Shown one piece after another: positions 23,901 to 34,922 of a stretch of DNA of 64,000 bases (position 1 is the first letter of the stretch; every line of letters begins with the position of its first letter). A model generated the notes under the pieces. That model was not told where the DNA came from. It was given only the letters and a program-made list of their open reading frames with translations, and did no database searches. This DNA is from Mallotus nudiflorus (taxonomy: Eukaryota > Streptophyta > Magnoliopsida > Malpighiales > Euphorbiaceae). The stretch spans positions 5,845,501 through 5,909,500 of the forward strand of contig CANTUR010000145.1 in NCBI GenBank assembly GCA_947683625.1, in the 5' to 3' direction. A program made the position numbers and the translations under genes.

Positions 23901-24719
23901 AGATTGGCGAAGTTGTATGTGAAGCATATTGTATGCCTTCATGGAGTACCTGTGTCCATTGTGTCAGATAGAGGTTCGGTGCTTACTTCTCATTTTTGGC
24001 AGAAGTTGCAGGAAGCGATGGGCACTAGGTTGGATTTCAGTACTGCTTTTCATCCTCAGACAGATGGTCAGTCTGAGAGGACGATCCAGAAACTGGAAGA
24101 TATGTTGAGGATGTGTGTCTTGGATTTGGGAGGTAGCTGGGATGATCATTTGCCACTCGTTGAGTTTGCATATAATAACAGCTACCATAGCAGTATTGGT
24201 ATGGCACTGTACGAGGCGTTGTATGGAAGGAAGTGTAGATCCCCGTTGAGTTGGGATGAGATTGGTGAGAGAGCTTTAACTGGACCAGAGATGGTTCAGG
24301 ATGCTGCAGAGAAAGTCACCATGATCAAGCGAAGATTAGAGACCGCAATTAGCAGACAGAAGAGTTATGCGGATCCTAGGCGCAGAGATGTGGAGTTTCA
24401 GGTTGGAGATTTCATTTTTCTGAAAGTATCTCCGATGAAGGGTGTGATGAGATTTGGCAGGAAGGGTAAGTTAGCACCGAGATACATTGGACCGTTTGAG
24501 ATTCTGGAGAGAGTTGGCACTGTTGCATATCGGTTGGATTTGCCTCCGAGTATGTCACAGGTGCATCCAGTATTTCATATCTCGATGTTGAGGAAGTATA
24601 TCTCAGATCCTTCACACGTGTTGCAACCTGACAGTGTGGAAGTGAATGAAGATTTGACGTTTGTGGAAGAACCTGTGGCGATCATTGATTTTCAAGTTCG
24701 ACAGTTGCGATCGAAGTAG
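20955..24719 (+). CDS. Pol polyprotein of element E: zinc knuckles, protease, RT, RNase H, integrase
   Basis: A 1255-codon open frame that copies and integrates element DNA. In order (residues counted from 20961): CQTCGRVHQGPC, a Cys-His motif of this lineage (about 38-49); a zinc knuckle YFRCGQTGHFARSC whose first cysteine is tyrosine (about 56); protease with active site FDPGATHSFVS (about 170; D-P-G for the usual D-S/T-G); RT with KVDLRSGYHQL and FIDD catalytic box (about 506); RNase H starting YCDAS (about 653) with HDLEMA and FTDHKSLKY; integrase zinc finger H..H..C..C (about 870-913); DDE core MDF, SDRG, E near 940, 1001 and 1038; a GPF module (about 1177). It stops at TAG, just before a chromodomain tail that stays open for 34 more codons. 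No ATG is needed if made as a Gag-Pol readthrough or fusion. Confidence 0.95.
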   Translation, partial: QQVHRSSRHGRGGQRRSFRFGSGASSSSSGRSSGSAASVCQTCGRVHQGPCYLTPLTYFRCGQTGHFARSCPYFGYQQQQISRFPQQSIASAAPVPFQLPPAQHQSSTQFVPQQSRGRGTRGGARGVGQASTSQQGGRGQARVFHLTQQDAQASNAVVAGIISVCYLDAWVLFDPGATHSFVSPVFAFKSCWQASRMAFPLSVATPLSDSLDTDIVLSGCPVLVGDRELLADLILLDVMEFDVILGMDWLSQHFAVVDCRNKEVTFRIPGEEDFKFVGDRSSAPQNLISAIAARKLLRKGCQGFLALVRNTSVEKLLLTDVPAACEFPDVFPEELPGLPPHREIEFCIDVVPGTTPISMPPYRMAPAELRELKEQLQELLDKGFIRPSVSPWGAPVLFVKKKDGTLRLCIDYRELNKVTVKNKYPLPRIDDLFDQLQGAQFFSKVDLRSGYHQLWISEADISKTVFRTRYGHYEFLVMSFGLTNAPAAFMDLMNRVFRPYVDQFVVVFIDDILVYSKSMEEHVYHLRIVLQTLRDHQLYAKFSKCDFWMESVSFLGHVVSKEGIQVDPQKVEAVSEWPRPTSVMEIRSFLGLAGYYRRFVQDFSRIAAPMTRLTQKNVRFEWSEAYENSFQLLKEKLTTAPVLALPNNVDKFTVYCDASRIGLGCVLMQNGRVIAYASRQLKKHEQNYPTHDLEMAAVIFALKIWRHYLYGVTCEIFTDHKSLKYIFQQRDLNLRQRRWLELLKDYDCEILYHPGKANVVADALSRKSSGSLAHIGVERRPLIQELHLLVDQGLMMKISRSGGLLAQFKVRSVLRDKIKAAQSRDPILEELAENVRAGKFTDFTLDDDGVLWISGRLCVPDVDDLREEILEEAHSIAYSIHPGVTKMYHNIRDLYWWDGLKKDVVDYVAKCLTCQQVKAKHQKPSGKLQPLPIPEWKWERIAMDFVVGLPRSKDGYDSIWVIVDRLMKSAHFLPVKATYSVARLAKLYVKHIVCLHGVPVSIVSDRGSVLTSHFWQKLQEAMGTRLDFSTAFHPQTDGQSERTIQKLEDMLRMCVLDLGGSWDDHLPLVEFAYNNSYHSSIGMALYEALYGRKCRSPLSWDEIGERALTGPEMVQDAAEKVTMIKRRLETAISRQKSYADPRRRDVEFQVGDFIFLKVSPMKGVMRFGRKGKLAPRYIGPFEILERVGTVAYRLDLPPSMSQVHPVFHISMLRKYISDPSHVLQPDSVEVNEDLTFVEEPVAIIDFQVRQLRSK

Positions 24720-24824
24720 ATTCCGATGGTCAAGGTTCTATGGCGTAGCGACAGAGTTGAAGAGCATACGTGGGAGACTGAAGCTGAGATGCGAGCTTCT
24801 TACCCGTATCTCTTTCCTTCTTGA
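24720..24824 (+). pseudogene. Chromodomain-like C-terminal tail beyond the pol stop
   Basis: After TAG 24717-24719 the same frame stays open for 34 codons to TGA: IPMVKVLWRSDRVEEHTWET then AEMRASYPYLF. This is the C-terminal chromodomain-type segment of Tekay chromoviruses (VKVLW, EATWE, MR..YP.LF). In element D the tail is fused in frame with GAG in place of TAG. Chromodomains tether integrase to chromatin marks, so the stop would separate this part unless read through. Confidence 0.75.
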
Positions 24825-24858
24825 TCTTATCTTTTAGAATTCGGGGACGAATTCTTGT

Positions 24859-24871
24859 AAGGGGGGGAGAC
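24859..24871 (+). other. Polypurine tract of element E
   Basis: aagggggggaga directly before TGTAATATCC, the 3' LTR start. Confidence 0.95.
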
Positions 24872-27800
24872 TGTAATATCCCGTGTTTTTAAAATATTTT
24901 TACACTGTACCGGGATATACAGTGTCAATAATTTTTGTATATATATTACGATATTTTTATGAGTTGTTATGTATTTTAAACCTATTTTAATTACTGTTTA
25001 TTATTTTCAGTGTTTTACGTAAAATTTTCCCGAGACTTGCATTTTCGGGGAAATTTTCACGTAAACAATGTATTATTAATTATTTTAAATGTATTTACGG
25101 ACTTGCATGAACTCATACATATTTTTAAATTATTAAATGAAGCCTGTGTGTGTATAATTATTTAATTAGGGTTTATTATTACCCTAATATTTTATTAAGT
25201 ATTTAATTGTTTTATTGTTATTTAATTAATTTTATTTAGTATAAATTATTAAAATATTAATATTTTTATGTGTGTGGTGTATATTTGATGTGTGTAATTT
25301 AATATTATTTTAATATATAGTATAAAGTATATATATATACATATATTTGTCAAAAATCAAAAAGTTTGGAAAATTACCATTTTGCCCCCGACTTCTTCTT
25401 CTTCCTCCCGATTCTCCCTTCTCCATTTCCGATCGCTGTCGTGCCGTACCTTCACCGTGGGTGTGCCGTCCGGTGTGCCACCGTCTTCCCCGACCAATTT
25501 CGCCACCTGAGGAGGCCGTTTCCGGCGTCTGGAGATCGATTTTGGCCGGAGAAGCCGAAAATCGATCCACCGTCGATCACGCCGATTCCGGCCACCGTTT
25601 TTGACACCGCCGGTCTCTTTCTTCTCCTTGAGCTCCGGTGAGTGTGATTCTAGCTTTGGTTTGAGCTAAAATGGTCTAGAATTGCTTAGGTTTCGATTTT
25701 GTCAATTTCGGCCTATTAGGGTTTTTAATTTTTTTGAGCTTCGAATTGATTGATTCATGAAAACTCCCTTCACAAATGTTGTTCCTAGTAGCTCAATCTA
25801 CATGTATGAATTTTTGTATAATTTTTGGAGATTTTTTGGATTTTTGGGTATTTTTGAATATTTTAATATTATTTTCTAATTTTCGGAAATTAATTATTTA
25901 AATTATGAAATTTGAGTTTATGGTTAAATTAGGTGTTGAAATGAATTATAGGAATTTATTTTGAATTTTTATGAATTTCTAAGTATTTATTTTGAATTAT
26001 TGAAGTTTATGTAAATTTGGGAAATTAGGTTAATTGTGTTTTAAATTGAATTTAATTGGTTAATTGAGTTTAAATATTGATATTATTGATAAATATGTTG
26101 AGAAAATTAATTTTGGATAATTGTATAATTTTTGGTGAATTTTTGAAGTAATTTAAGTATATTTATATATATAGGGGTATTTTGGTAATTTTACCCTAAA
26201 TTGTCTAAAAATGTAATTTAATTGGTTTTAATAATTATTTAAGGTATAAAAATGATTTCTACAAATTATTTGGTATTTTTAACTAATTAAAACTATTTTT
26301 CGTGAATTATTTTTAATTATATATATAATATACGGTTTTTCTAATAAAATGAGTTTTAATCGATTTTTATAGTGTTTCAAGGTTAATTATGTAATTTTTA
26401 CCTATAAGATGTATTACTATGTTGTGAGGATATTTTTGGTATATCTGGAATTATTCTGTGTTTGTGGACCCCGGTCGGTGGACTGTAGTTTGGAGTCCGA
26501 CCGTGGGATTTTGATTGTGTTGAGCTTGAATTTCGAAGTGTATTTTCTTTGCAGGGTCGGCTCTACTCTTTTGAGTAGAGAGATGTCCGTTTTACAGGGG
26601 AGGTTCTGTCGAATTTTTGGTAGAATTCTCGTAAAACGTGATGTCCAGTCGAACCCTAATTTTCGATTCTGTGTTTAATACTCTAGATTGAATTCTAGGA
26701 TTTCTATTAGGGTTACTCTGATATCGGTTATTTATTTCTTGTTTAGTTGCGCCGAGACCGAGGGCTAGTGGACCAGGCCCGTCGGACCTGTCTCGTGGAG
26801 CGCATTAGGTGAGTTACTATACTATATATATATGCTTAGGATGCATGATTTAGAAATACATGTTTTATATTGATTAAATATGCATAAATAAATTGATTAT
26901 TTCTTAAGTTTACATTAAGTATATTTTTGGTTTATTTTTGGTATATACTAAATTATATGCATATTTTGTGAATAAAATATATTTAAAATGTTTTTAAATA
27001 TATTTCCAGCTTAATTTATAATTTGATTGAATGTATTTGATATATATATACTCGAAATATCCCTGGTTTACTTTTGGTATATTTCCGGTATATATATGGT
27101 TTATATTGTTGTTTTATTTAAATTCATGCATCATTTAATTGTGAATGAATGTTTTATATTTAATGATGAAGGATATCAATAGAACGTGCTACCTAGTGGG
27201 CAGCACTAGGACCGAGTACGTACCGGTACGCCTATAGTATTTAGGCTATATTACTAACTATTTGTGGATATTGATTTGATTATGATTATCGATATGTGAG
27301 ATGTGGTTTGTGGGTGTGATTGCTGGAGCTCGGTTGACCAAGTGTCTCGGGGCCAATCACACTGGCAGTTAGACTGCTGGAGCTCGGTTGACTTAGTGTC
27401 TCGGGGCCAGTCTACTGTCCATATGGATTAAGTGGATATACTTGGAATAAGTGAGCCTGTAAGGCCAGAGTATTGTTTAACACTATTTTCTGAGGTTGCG
27501 ATATTCTAGGGTTCTATGTGATCCTTCATAAATTGGGATTTTTCAGTAAAATATATAAAAATGATTTTTCTGCATCTGTATGAATTTGCCTGTATATATA
27601 CATATTATATATATACTGTTGACTGTATGCATTATCACTTAGTGTGTATGTATATATATTATAGTAATTCACTCAGTGAGGTCTGACTCCCCTCCGTTGA
27701 CTATTTTTCAGGAGAGTCAACTTCTTCAGACCTCAGTAGCAGGTCGATACGCCGGATTTCTTCCGCCCCGGCTTCTTTATGTAAACTGTCTACTTAAGTC

Positions 27801-28116
27801 TTATTTATTTTATCTAGACACTGCAGTAGTTATGAATTAAAGTATTGGATTTCATGTACTTTATTTTAAAGAGATGTATTATATTGAAACTGGATTTGTA
27901 TTAAAGATTATACATTTATGTGATGAGATGAGTTTTGAATTAATCCAGTTGATATGGATGATATTATGATATTATGATTTTTATTTTCCGCTGCATATTA
28001 TACTGTTACTGTTATTATGGCATGCTTTATTTTCTTTTAGGCTTGCTATGGGTTCCGGATTCGAAAGAATTCTCGTTCCCTAGCGCCGGTCATGGCCCCT
28101 GTTTTGGGTCGTGACA
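24872..28116 (+). repeat. 3' LTR of element E (3245 bp)
   Basis: Same length as the 5' LTR and nearly identical. Differences I noted include TGTAATAT/TATAATAT at the start, several C/T and A/G changes in the GC-rich block, GGTTGACC/GGTTAACC in the 54-bp repeat, and GCTATGGG/GCTACGGG near the end. Most are transitions. It ends GGGTCGTGACA, then the CCAGC duplication. Confidence 0.95.
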
Positions 28117-28121
28117 CCAGC
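28117..28121 (+). repeat. Target site duplication of element E (right copy)
   Basis: CCAGC, matching 16628-16632. The sequence after it continues the D 3' LTR. Confidence 0.93.
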
Positions 28122-30725
28122 TAATCGACACCATTCGTTTCTTCCTTTTTTTTCGTTTTGGTTGAATTTTCTTTGAACCCCGACATCAATTCCAACATCC
28201 TCCGGCCAAGTGCTTGGTACTTAAATGTTCCTCTCCTTTTAAGCTTTAAGAATCTAACCTCATATCATCGATCTATCGTCCGGATCGTCGAAAATCAAAG
28301 TAAATGTAATTATGGGTATTTTGTTACTATGTTTTATTTTGTTTGAATTTTTGGTTGAGAATTAGGCTTAGTTTCCTTTAATAATATTGTTGTAGAGATC
28401 ATTAGCTATTCAAGGATAATTTTTGTTTAATTTTCTTGAATTATTTTGGAAAATTTGAATTTCCAGGTTTCAATTAGTATTTACGTAGTCCCAGGTTTTG
28501 AATTTTTCTTATTTTTATTAAATTCTATATATTTTGCAGAGTTTATTTTGTGAAGGAAGTTTGTTAAAATTAATTATGGATTTTAAGTTATAAATTTTTT
28601 AAGGTATATGTGAAATATGAATTTTTAGAGAAAAATTGTATAAATTGATTTTAATTGGGTTTTTAGTAAATTTATAGTTAATTACTATGTATAATGATAA
28701 TTTTAATTTTTAGAAGGCATAAAATAATTTTGTTAGTTAAATTGGTATTTTTATATATTTTGTCAATTTTAGATAAATTTTTCCGGAAATAATATTATGT
28801 ATGTAAATATTATAATATTTAATTATTTGGCTAATTTAATTAATAATATTACTAAAATACATTTTTATGAATTTCTGGAATTTTATAAGTAATAATTCTT
28901 GAATATATATAGTATATGTTAAATAAGGAATTTTATTGGATTAAATGAAAAAAAGTTGGATTTTTATATAATGTTATTTAAAGGAATTTATTTTAAAACT
29001 GAATTAAATTTTAATAATACTTTGCTATGTATTTTTATGATTTAAATTAGTTTTGGTGGTAGTGTTTTGTTGATCTCGGTCGGGGGGTTTATGCGTAGTT
29101 TGAGGACATGACCCGAGTGTGTAACTGTGTTGCGAGTAGAAGTGTTTTCCTTGAAGGAATGACACTACTTTGGTGGAGAGATGTCTATTTTATAGAAGAG
29201 ACTTTACTGAAATTTTGATATCTTTCTCGTAAAACGTGATATTGGTGTGTTTTTCCTTTAATTGGTCATTCATTCTAGGGTTGTTCCTTAGATCGAGTAT
29301 TCGTTAGAATATTTCCAAATTCTTATTCGAGTTCTCAATTTCATTAATATTATTTTTGGGTGTTGGGAATTTTTATAAATTTTGAATTTATTAGTATAAG
29401 CATATTTTAAATAAATATTATTTTTATTTTAGGATACCGGAGCAGAAACTGCAAATTTTAGGTGGATGCGGAATCATCAACCAATTCGCTCCAACTGTGA
29501 GTTAATAAACTGAATTGTGTGTGCTTATTTTATATATATGCATATCGAATTATAGAAATCTGAGATATTTTATTTTTCATGAAATTAAGCTATATTGTGT
29601 TAGACTATGCTTAATATTGTATTTACTTAATTTTTTTTATGTTATTTAAAGCATGGATTATGGCTTTCTTAAATTTATGATATAGTTTCTTAATTAATAA
29701 ATTAGTTTTCAAAAATAATGGTAGAACGGGATACCTCATGGGTTTCATCAGGACCGTGTGCACACTAGTAGAGATTGAGCGATGGATTCGAAAATTTTGA
29801 TTGGTTAACTGGGATAAGTGCCTTGATGGATACCTTAGCTCTCAAGGACTGCTAGTGATTATTTTGGTTTTATTATATTTGTTTACTAGGGCTGGTGCCT
29901 CAATGGATGCCTTTACTCTCGAGGACCGCCAGTAAAATTTTCAATTAAGTGAATGATTGTGGCTGGTGCCTCGGTTAATGCCTTTGCTCTCGAGAACTGG
30001 TAGTCTTATGGATTTAAGTGAACCAAGTGGTTAGTAGATTTATGGTTTAGGGTTCTACCAAGATTTTTCACTTATAAATTATTAAATAAATAATATATTA
30101 TTTTGAAGAGGTTTACTTGTAAATTCTCCATATTTTTATTATGAGCTTAGATATTTGGGTGTTTTAAAATGGCATTTTCATTATATTATCATTATTCCTA
30201 ATAATAATAAAAATATATTATTATTATTATTATTATTATTATCATCATCATCATCCATCATTATTATTATTTTAAGATGAGGATTTTAAAACTATAAAAT
30301 TCTTTTTATTAACTTACTCAGTGAGGTTTGACTCCCCTTAATATTGTTTTTAAGAGTTTGGGAGTTCTAGATTCGACATGTTCCTCTATGTCGGGTTTCT
30401 TCTTCTCCGGCATTATTATGTAGGTCGACTTGATATACATATCTATATTAGTATTCTAGAACATGTGGTAGTAGTTGAATTTTCTGAACATCTTGTATTA
30501 TGGAATTATATTGTATTAATATTTGTGGCAATATTTTATGTATGATGATACATATTGGTTTTATATAAGTTTTGGGTTTTGTTTTGAACTTTTATTTATA
30601 GTATTGTTTAAATTCTTTCTATTTTAATTAATATTTTTCTTTAAGGCTTACTATGAGTTTTAGTAACTTTATACTTTTCCATTTCCTAGTGTCAGTCACG
30701 TACCCTTTGGGTTTGGGTTGTGACA
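28122..30725 (+). repeat. 3' LTR of element D, second part
   Basis: Resumes the D LTR at TAATCGACACC and ends GGGTTGTGACA. It carries the subfamily landmarks: a hairpin block near 29150-29235, an A-T rich tract, three spaced copies of a GGCTGGTGCCTCRATGGATGCC-type repeat near 29818-30005 that end in CTCTCGAGGAC-like text, and CTCAGTGAGGTTTGACTCCCC near 30315. It also holds an ATT/ATC triplet run at 30215-30265. Confidence 0.9.
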
Positions 30726-30730
30726 AATTT
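30726..30730 (+). repeat. Target site duplication of element D (right copy)
   Basis: AATTT, matching 12503-12507. Confidence 0.85.
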
Positions 30731-31650
30731 ATTTACACAAATAAAATATAAAAGACATTTATTTATAAAAAAATTAATAAAATTCACATTAAAATCAATT
30801 TTTGCTATAAAGGTCCATATTCTAATTTCTGAAATTAAATAGCATTTAGTTACCAAAAATTTATTAAATTATTAAATTTTCCAATTGAGTAACTGAAAAC
30901 TCATTTAAATCATAAAATCATAAATACTATTTTATTCAAATATTATTTTGATAATTACTCATAATTAGCTAAAATAGGAATAAATTCATAAAAATTATTT
31001 TAATATCATTTATTACTCAAAAATTACCCAAAACATCATAATTCACCATAATTTCAATTAAACCATAAAATTCACCAATTTATACTAAATTTCCCAAAAA
31101 TTCATTTTTGACATAAATATTCAAAAATTTGTAATAAAAATTCAATGCATAATTTTAATAAACTTCCTTAATGAAACTTTCTTAAAATAACTAGTAGAAT
31201 TTATTAAAAATATAAAAATTTTCTGGCTTGGAAATAGTATTGTGAACAATAACTCAAGACCTGAAAATTAAAAAAATCCTAAAAATTCATAAAAATTAAT
31301 TTTGGAATCCTCATAATGCATTCAATAATTAGTTTTAAAGAATGTATATCAAATAAAATCAAATTAAGCTTCAATTTCATAATTTAATAAAAATTTCCAA
31401 ATTTAAATTTTGCAAAATAGAAATTGTTACAGTTAAATCTCTCAAAATTGATGAAGGATTATCAAAGCCCAGGTCGAGAGCTTCGATTTGAGCATAAGAA
31501 AGTCTAGAGAAGTCGCCAGAAAATTCACCAAAAATCTCCTCCAATTTCAGCACCTTTAAGAAATAAAAAAGGGAAGAGATGTGGTGGCTGTTGCAGCTAT
31601 TGGCAATGTTGTTGTGTTGCTGAGTGTGGCGGCGTGATGAGCTGGTGATG
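30731..31650 (-). repeat. LTR C, second part (minus strand)
   Basis: Continues LTR C after D. Read on the minus strand it is the front half: a block rich in Gly/Pro-type triplets near 31560-31645 followed by a long T-rich tract. It is cut at about 31650 before the expected LTR start and abuts a plus-strand LTR fragment. A 104-codon minus frame at 31377-31691 crosses the junction and looks like chance. Confidence 0.75.
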
Positions 31651-32431
31651 GTGGAATGTAGTTCGGGGGTCCAACCCGAGAAGTTGAGCATTGTGAGTAT
31701 TTAAAGTGTGTTTGCATGCAGGATTAACTCTACTTTTAGTAGAGAGACATCTGTTTTATAGAGGAGACTCTGTCGAATTTTTGGTAGAATTCTTGTAAAA
31801 CATGACATTGGGTTGGTCTTGATTTTTGAATTTTTGTCGAGTCGTGTCCTAGATTGAGTCATTCTTTAGAAATTTTAGAAGTATAAAATGAGGATTTCGA
31901 TTCTAATATATTATTATTGTTATTATTTTTCTCAGTTGCTCCGTGAGCTAGGTTGATAGGACCAGGGTAGTCGAGCTAAGGTAGAGCAACACACTTAAAC
32001 TATAAGTTATTATTATATATATACATTGCATGTAGAAAATATATTGTGAGCATCCATATTTTGAATACATATGAATTTAATTATTCTTTATTTCATTAAA
32101 TGATATTTATTATTGTTAATATAAAGCATATATATAATTAAGAATATTTATTTTGAATAATGTATGATGTCATATTTTATTATGTATTTTCATTTTTTTT
32201 TATTATGAAACAATGTTTTGGAGGAAATTTCTATAACGTGACACCTAGTGGGTCATACTGGGACTATTGCGCAACAGTACACTAGATATTAGGTTTTGAA
32301 CTTTGATTGGCTTTGAATATGGAAATAATGATTAGGGTGAATAATGGAAAAGGGGTGTGACTGTAAATCATCGGTTGACTTGTAGAGTACTCGGGACAGT
32401 TAACACCAGTAGTGGAATTGAGGATCCTCGT
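31651..32431 (+). repeat. LTR fragment H (plus strand)
   Basis: Opens at GTAGTTCGGGGGTCCAACC and shows the acceptor-like TTTGCATGCAGG (31717), the TACTTTTAGTAGAGAG hairpin, GGAGACTCTGTCGAATTTTTGG, and a decayed CTAGTGGG..ACTGGGAC block near 32250. Neither the LTR start nor its end is present. It stops where fragment I begins. Confidence 0.75.
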
Positions 32432-32879
32432 GTTATAACCCGAATTTTTTTTTATAAATTATAAAATTAAATTTTTGATATTTACAGTGTTAATAATTAT
32501 TTTATGAAATTATAATACTTAATTATGTGGTGAAATTAAATTTGAATATTTAGTGTTGAATATTATTTTAATATTATTATTTTTATTATTTGTGAGATTA
32601 AATTAAATTCTAGTGTTAATATTTGTTTTATTAAATTATAACATTATTATTAATTTGAAATTAAAATCTTAATTTTATTGTTGTATATTATTTAATATTA
32701 TTTGGGATTAATTAGTGTTAATTAATATTTGATTATTTAATTGATGATTATTTGTGTAGTTTTATTCAATTAAATTAATTGTTAAAAAAAAAGGGTCAAA
32801 CGTCCAGTAACCAACCCCCCCCCCCCCCCCCCCCCCCAATTTCTTCTTTCCTTCTTGTTTTTTTCTTCTTGTTTTTGCC
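32432..32879 (+). repeat. LTR-start fragment I with poly-C tract
   Basis: Begins TGTTATAACCCGAAT, resembling an LTR start, then AT-rich sequence, a run of 23 C at 32815-32837, and a pyrimidine-rich block. It then changes abruptly to minus-strand protease-linker sequence at about 32880. Identity as an LTR start rests on position and composition. Confidence 0.5.
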
Positions 32880-34800
32880 AGAACTTCCAATGCTTATTGG
32901 AGATGATTCTAGCTAAATAGCCTACACATCCTCTTGTAAGCATTTTCCTAGATGTAATAGCAGAAACAACATTCTGAGGCATCAAAACACTTATCGCCTC
33001 AAAACCGAAATTCTTCATCATTAGGAATTATGAAAATCACTTTTTTCACTTGACAATCCAAAGTAGTATAATGTTAGGCTAACCAGTCCATCCCCAAGAT
33101 CACATTAAAATCAATCATGTCCAATAACACTAAATCTGCAAGCAACTCTCTACCTTCTACTAACATAGGACAAGATGGAAAGAAGATGTCTGTCTCCAAC
33201 TCACATTAAGTGGAGTCACTACAGATAAAGGAAATAATAATTTGGATGGTTGCCACTCCATCCTCGAAGCAAAGACAAGCAAAACAAAGGAATGTAATGC
33301 ACCAAATCAAATAAAACTCTAGCCTCAAAAGAACACATTGAGAGAATATCTGCTACCACCACATTGGATGCCTGAGCATCCTGAGGAGTCAAAGTGAACA
33401 CCCTGGCCTGCCCATGGCCAGCCTGCTGAGAACTAGAAGGCTGAGTGAATCCTCTACCACTCACTCTACCCCCATGTCTACCTCTTGAACCTCGGCCTTG
33501 CTAGCCCAAAAACTGAGTTGGCCTCTGTTGTGGGTACATAGGTGCCTGGTAGGGCTGATGCACCTGCTGAAATGGTTGAGCAACTGATGACGAAGATCCC
33601 TAGGTGTAACAAGACTGATACCCGGTGTTAGGACAAGCTCTGGCAAGATGTCCAACCTGCCCACACCGAAAGCATGCTCCAGTCAGTAAATGACATGGCC
33701 TTTGATGTACACGACCACAAGTAGGACATGCACTGGGCCCCAAGCCTGAACTGCTATACCTAGAGCTCTGACTGCTACTACCATTGCTTGCTCCAGGTAT
33801 AAACCTTAGAGTTCTACTACTTTGCCTATTGTGTCTTCCAAATGTATCCACCCGGCTACCTCAATGGCCCTGCTATGAACTACCTACAGTCTGCATATCG
33901 ATATTACCCATATGAAATATAGGCTACTGAATCCCTTATGTCCTCATTACTTTATTGCTACTCGTATATAGGTCGGAGATAGTACCATGCATAATATGGC
34001 ATCTCTCAAGCTGTAGAGCCTCCTAAATAACACTATCTAATCTCTGATCCTCAGTTCAAATGTTGATCTAGGCTGCACCTAAACTAGTCACAAATAACTC
34101 TATTGCTCTCCTATCATCCTATATCACATCCATAACATGATGACCCAACTTGAGGAACTCATGGGTATACTCTATAATTGACCGATCACCTTTACTTATG
34201 TGCAGTAGCTGCCATCTGTAGTTATCCATTATTGATGCTAGATAGAAGTACCTTAGAAACTGCTCCTTAAACTCTAACTAAGACATCAATGTAATCTGTG
34301 GCTGGATGGACTGCATGAACCAGTCTTGAGCTGTGGCCTAAACATATAGCTCTACCACTATAATCCTTTGATAGTTTGTGTAGCCTATCCGAGTCCTGGC
34401 CTCAATAGTATTATGGAAGTCCGATGCATCACCTATGCCATCAAAGGAAACTCTTTCTACTATATAGTACAGTAACGCTGCATCTGCATCGGACATCCCT
34501 TGATTCCTCTACTACAACATCTGCTGAACGAAAGGCATTGCTTGATTCAGAGCTACCAAGCTTTAGTCAATGCCTACCATACCAGCTGCATGATCAACCT
34601 CAGGAACTCCTTGTTCTTCATGAAACTCTTGTTCTTATATATAAGCTACTTTTGCTCTAGGTCTACCCCCTACCCTACCCATTCCTCTATGCTAAGGAGC
34701 AGGGGGAGGAACCTCATCCTGAATGGACTGCCCATCCTCATCAAATGTTGCATCTGTGGTAAGAGCATCCTGTGCTCTCCCTCAAATTAGAATTCAAAAC
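32880..34800 (-). pseudogene. Gag-protease remnant of element F (minus strand)
   Basis: Read downward from about 34800: a Gag N-terminal region with DEVPPPAP-like text near 34710, capsid remnants broken by many stops (34500-33900), then a Cys-rich segment intact at 33851-33600 with CPTCGRVHQRPC and a complete knuckle CFRCGQVGHLARAC. Next come a Gln-rich linker, the protease start near 33320, and the protease-RT linker (LMPQNVVSAITSRKM) near 32960. It ends at about 32880, so RT onward is gone. The knuckle here keeps the first cysteine that E has lost. This copy is more divergent from E than B or J are. Confidence 0.8.
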
Positions 34801-34906
34801 ACAACATGGAATTCTAGGAATATGGATAATAATCGACATTATCAACCTAATTACTACAGTAGTTCAAGAAAAACTCAAAGACCATTAAAGCTGAAATAAA
34901 ACATGA

Positions 34907-34918
34907 GCTATAATACCA
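34907..34918 (-). other. Primer-binding site of element F
   Basis: Reverse complement TGGTATTATAGC, a decayed version of TGGTATCAGAGC, four bases from the LTR F end. Confidence 0.7.
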
Positions 34919-34922
34919 ACTT

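Larger units (their letters stand above)
16633..28116 (+). mobile_element. Element E: young near-complete Tekay-like gypsy retrotransposon (11.5 kb)
   Basis: Complete in structure: CCAGC target duplications, two LTRs of exactly 3245 bp, an initiator Met-tRNA primer site, gag, a 1255-codon pol frame, and a polypurine tract. I counted about two dozen LTR-LTR differences by eye, under 1 percent. At the often used plant rate of 1.3e-8 per site per year this means a few hundred thousand years, a rough inference. It is not coding-competent as it stands: a 2-bp loss in the gag N-terminus, a TAG between capsid and zinc knuckles, a lost knuckle cysteine, and a TAG before the chromodomain tail. It sits inside the 3' LTR of D. 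Confidence 0.95.
12508..30725 (+). mobile_element. Element D: old Tekay-like LTR retrotransposon, internally deleted, hosting element E
   Basis: Bounded by AATTT duplications and by LTR ends TATAATATT.. and ..GGGTTGTGACA. Its own sequence is about 6.7 kb once E (16633-28116) and E's extra CCAGC are removed. Parts: a truncated 5' LTR (12508-13130), a 210-bp unrelated patch, pol from RT to chromodomain (13341-16183), a polypurine tract, and a roughly 2994-bp 3' LTR in two pieces. Primer site, gag and protease are missing. D sits inside LTR C and contains E, which gives the insertion order C, D, E. Confidence 0.9.

Noticed and set aside
22260..24615. Minus-strand frames of 67-110 codons within E pol
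   Set aside because: Shadows of the long pol frame on the opposite strand.
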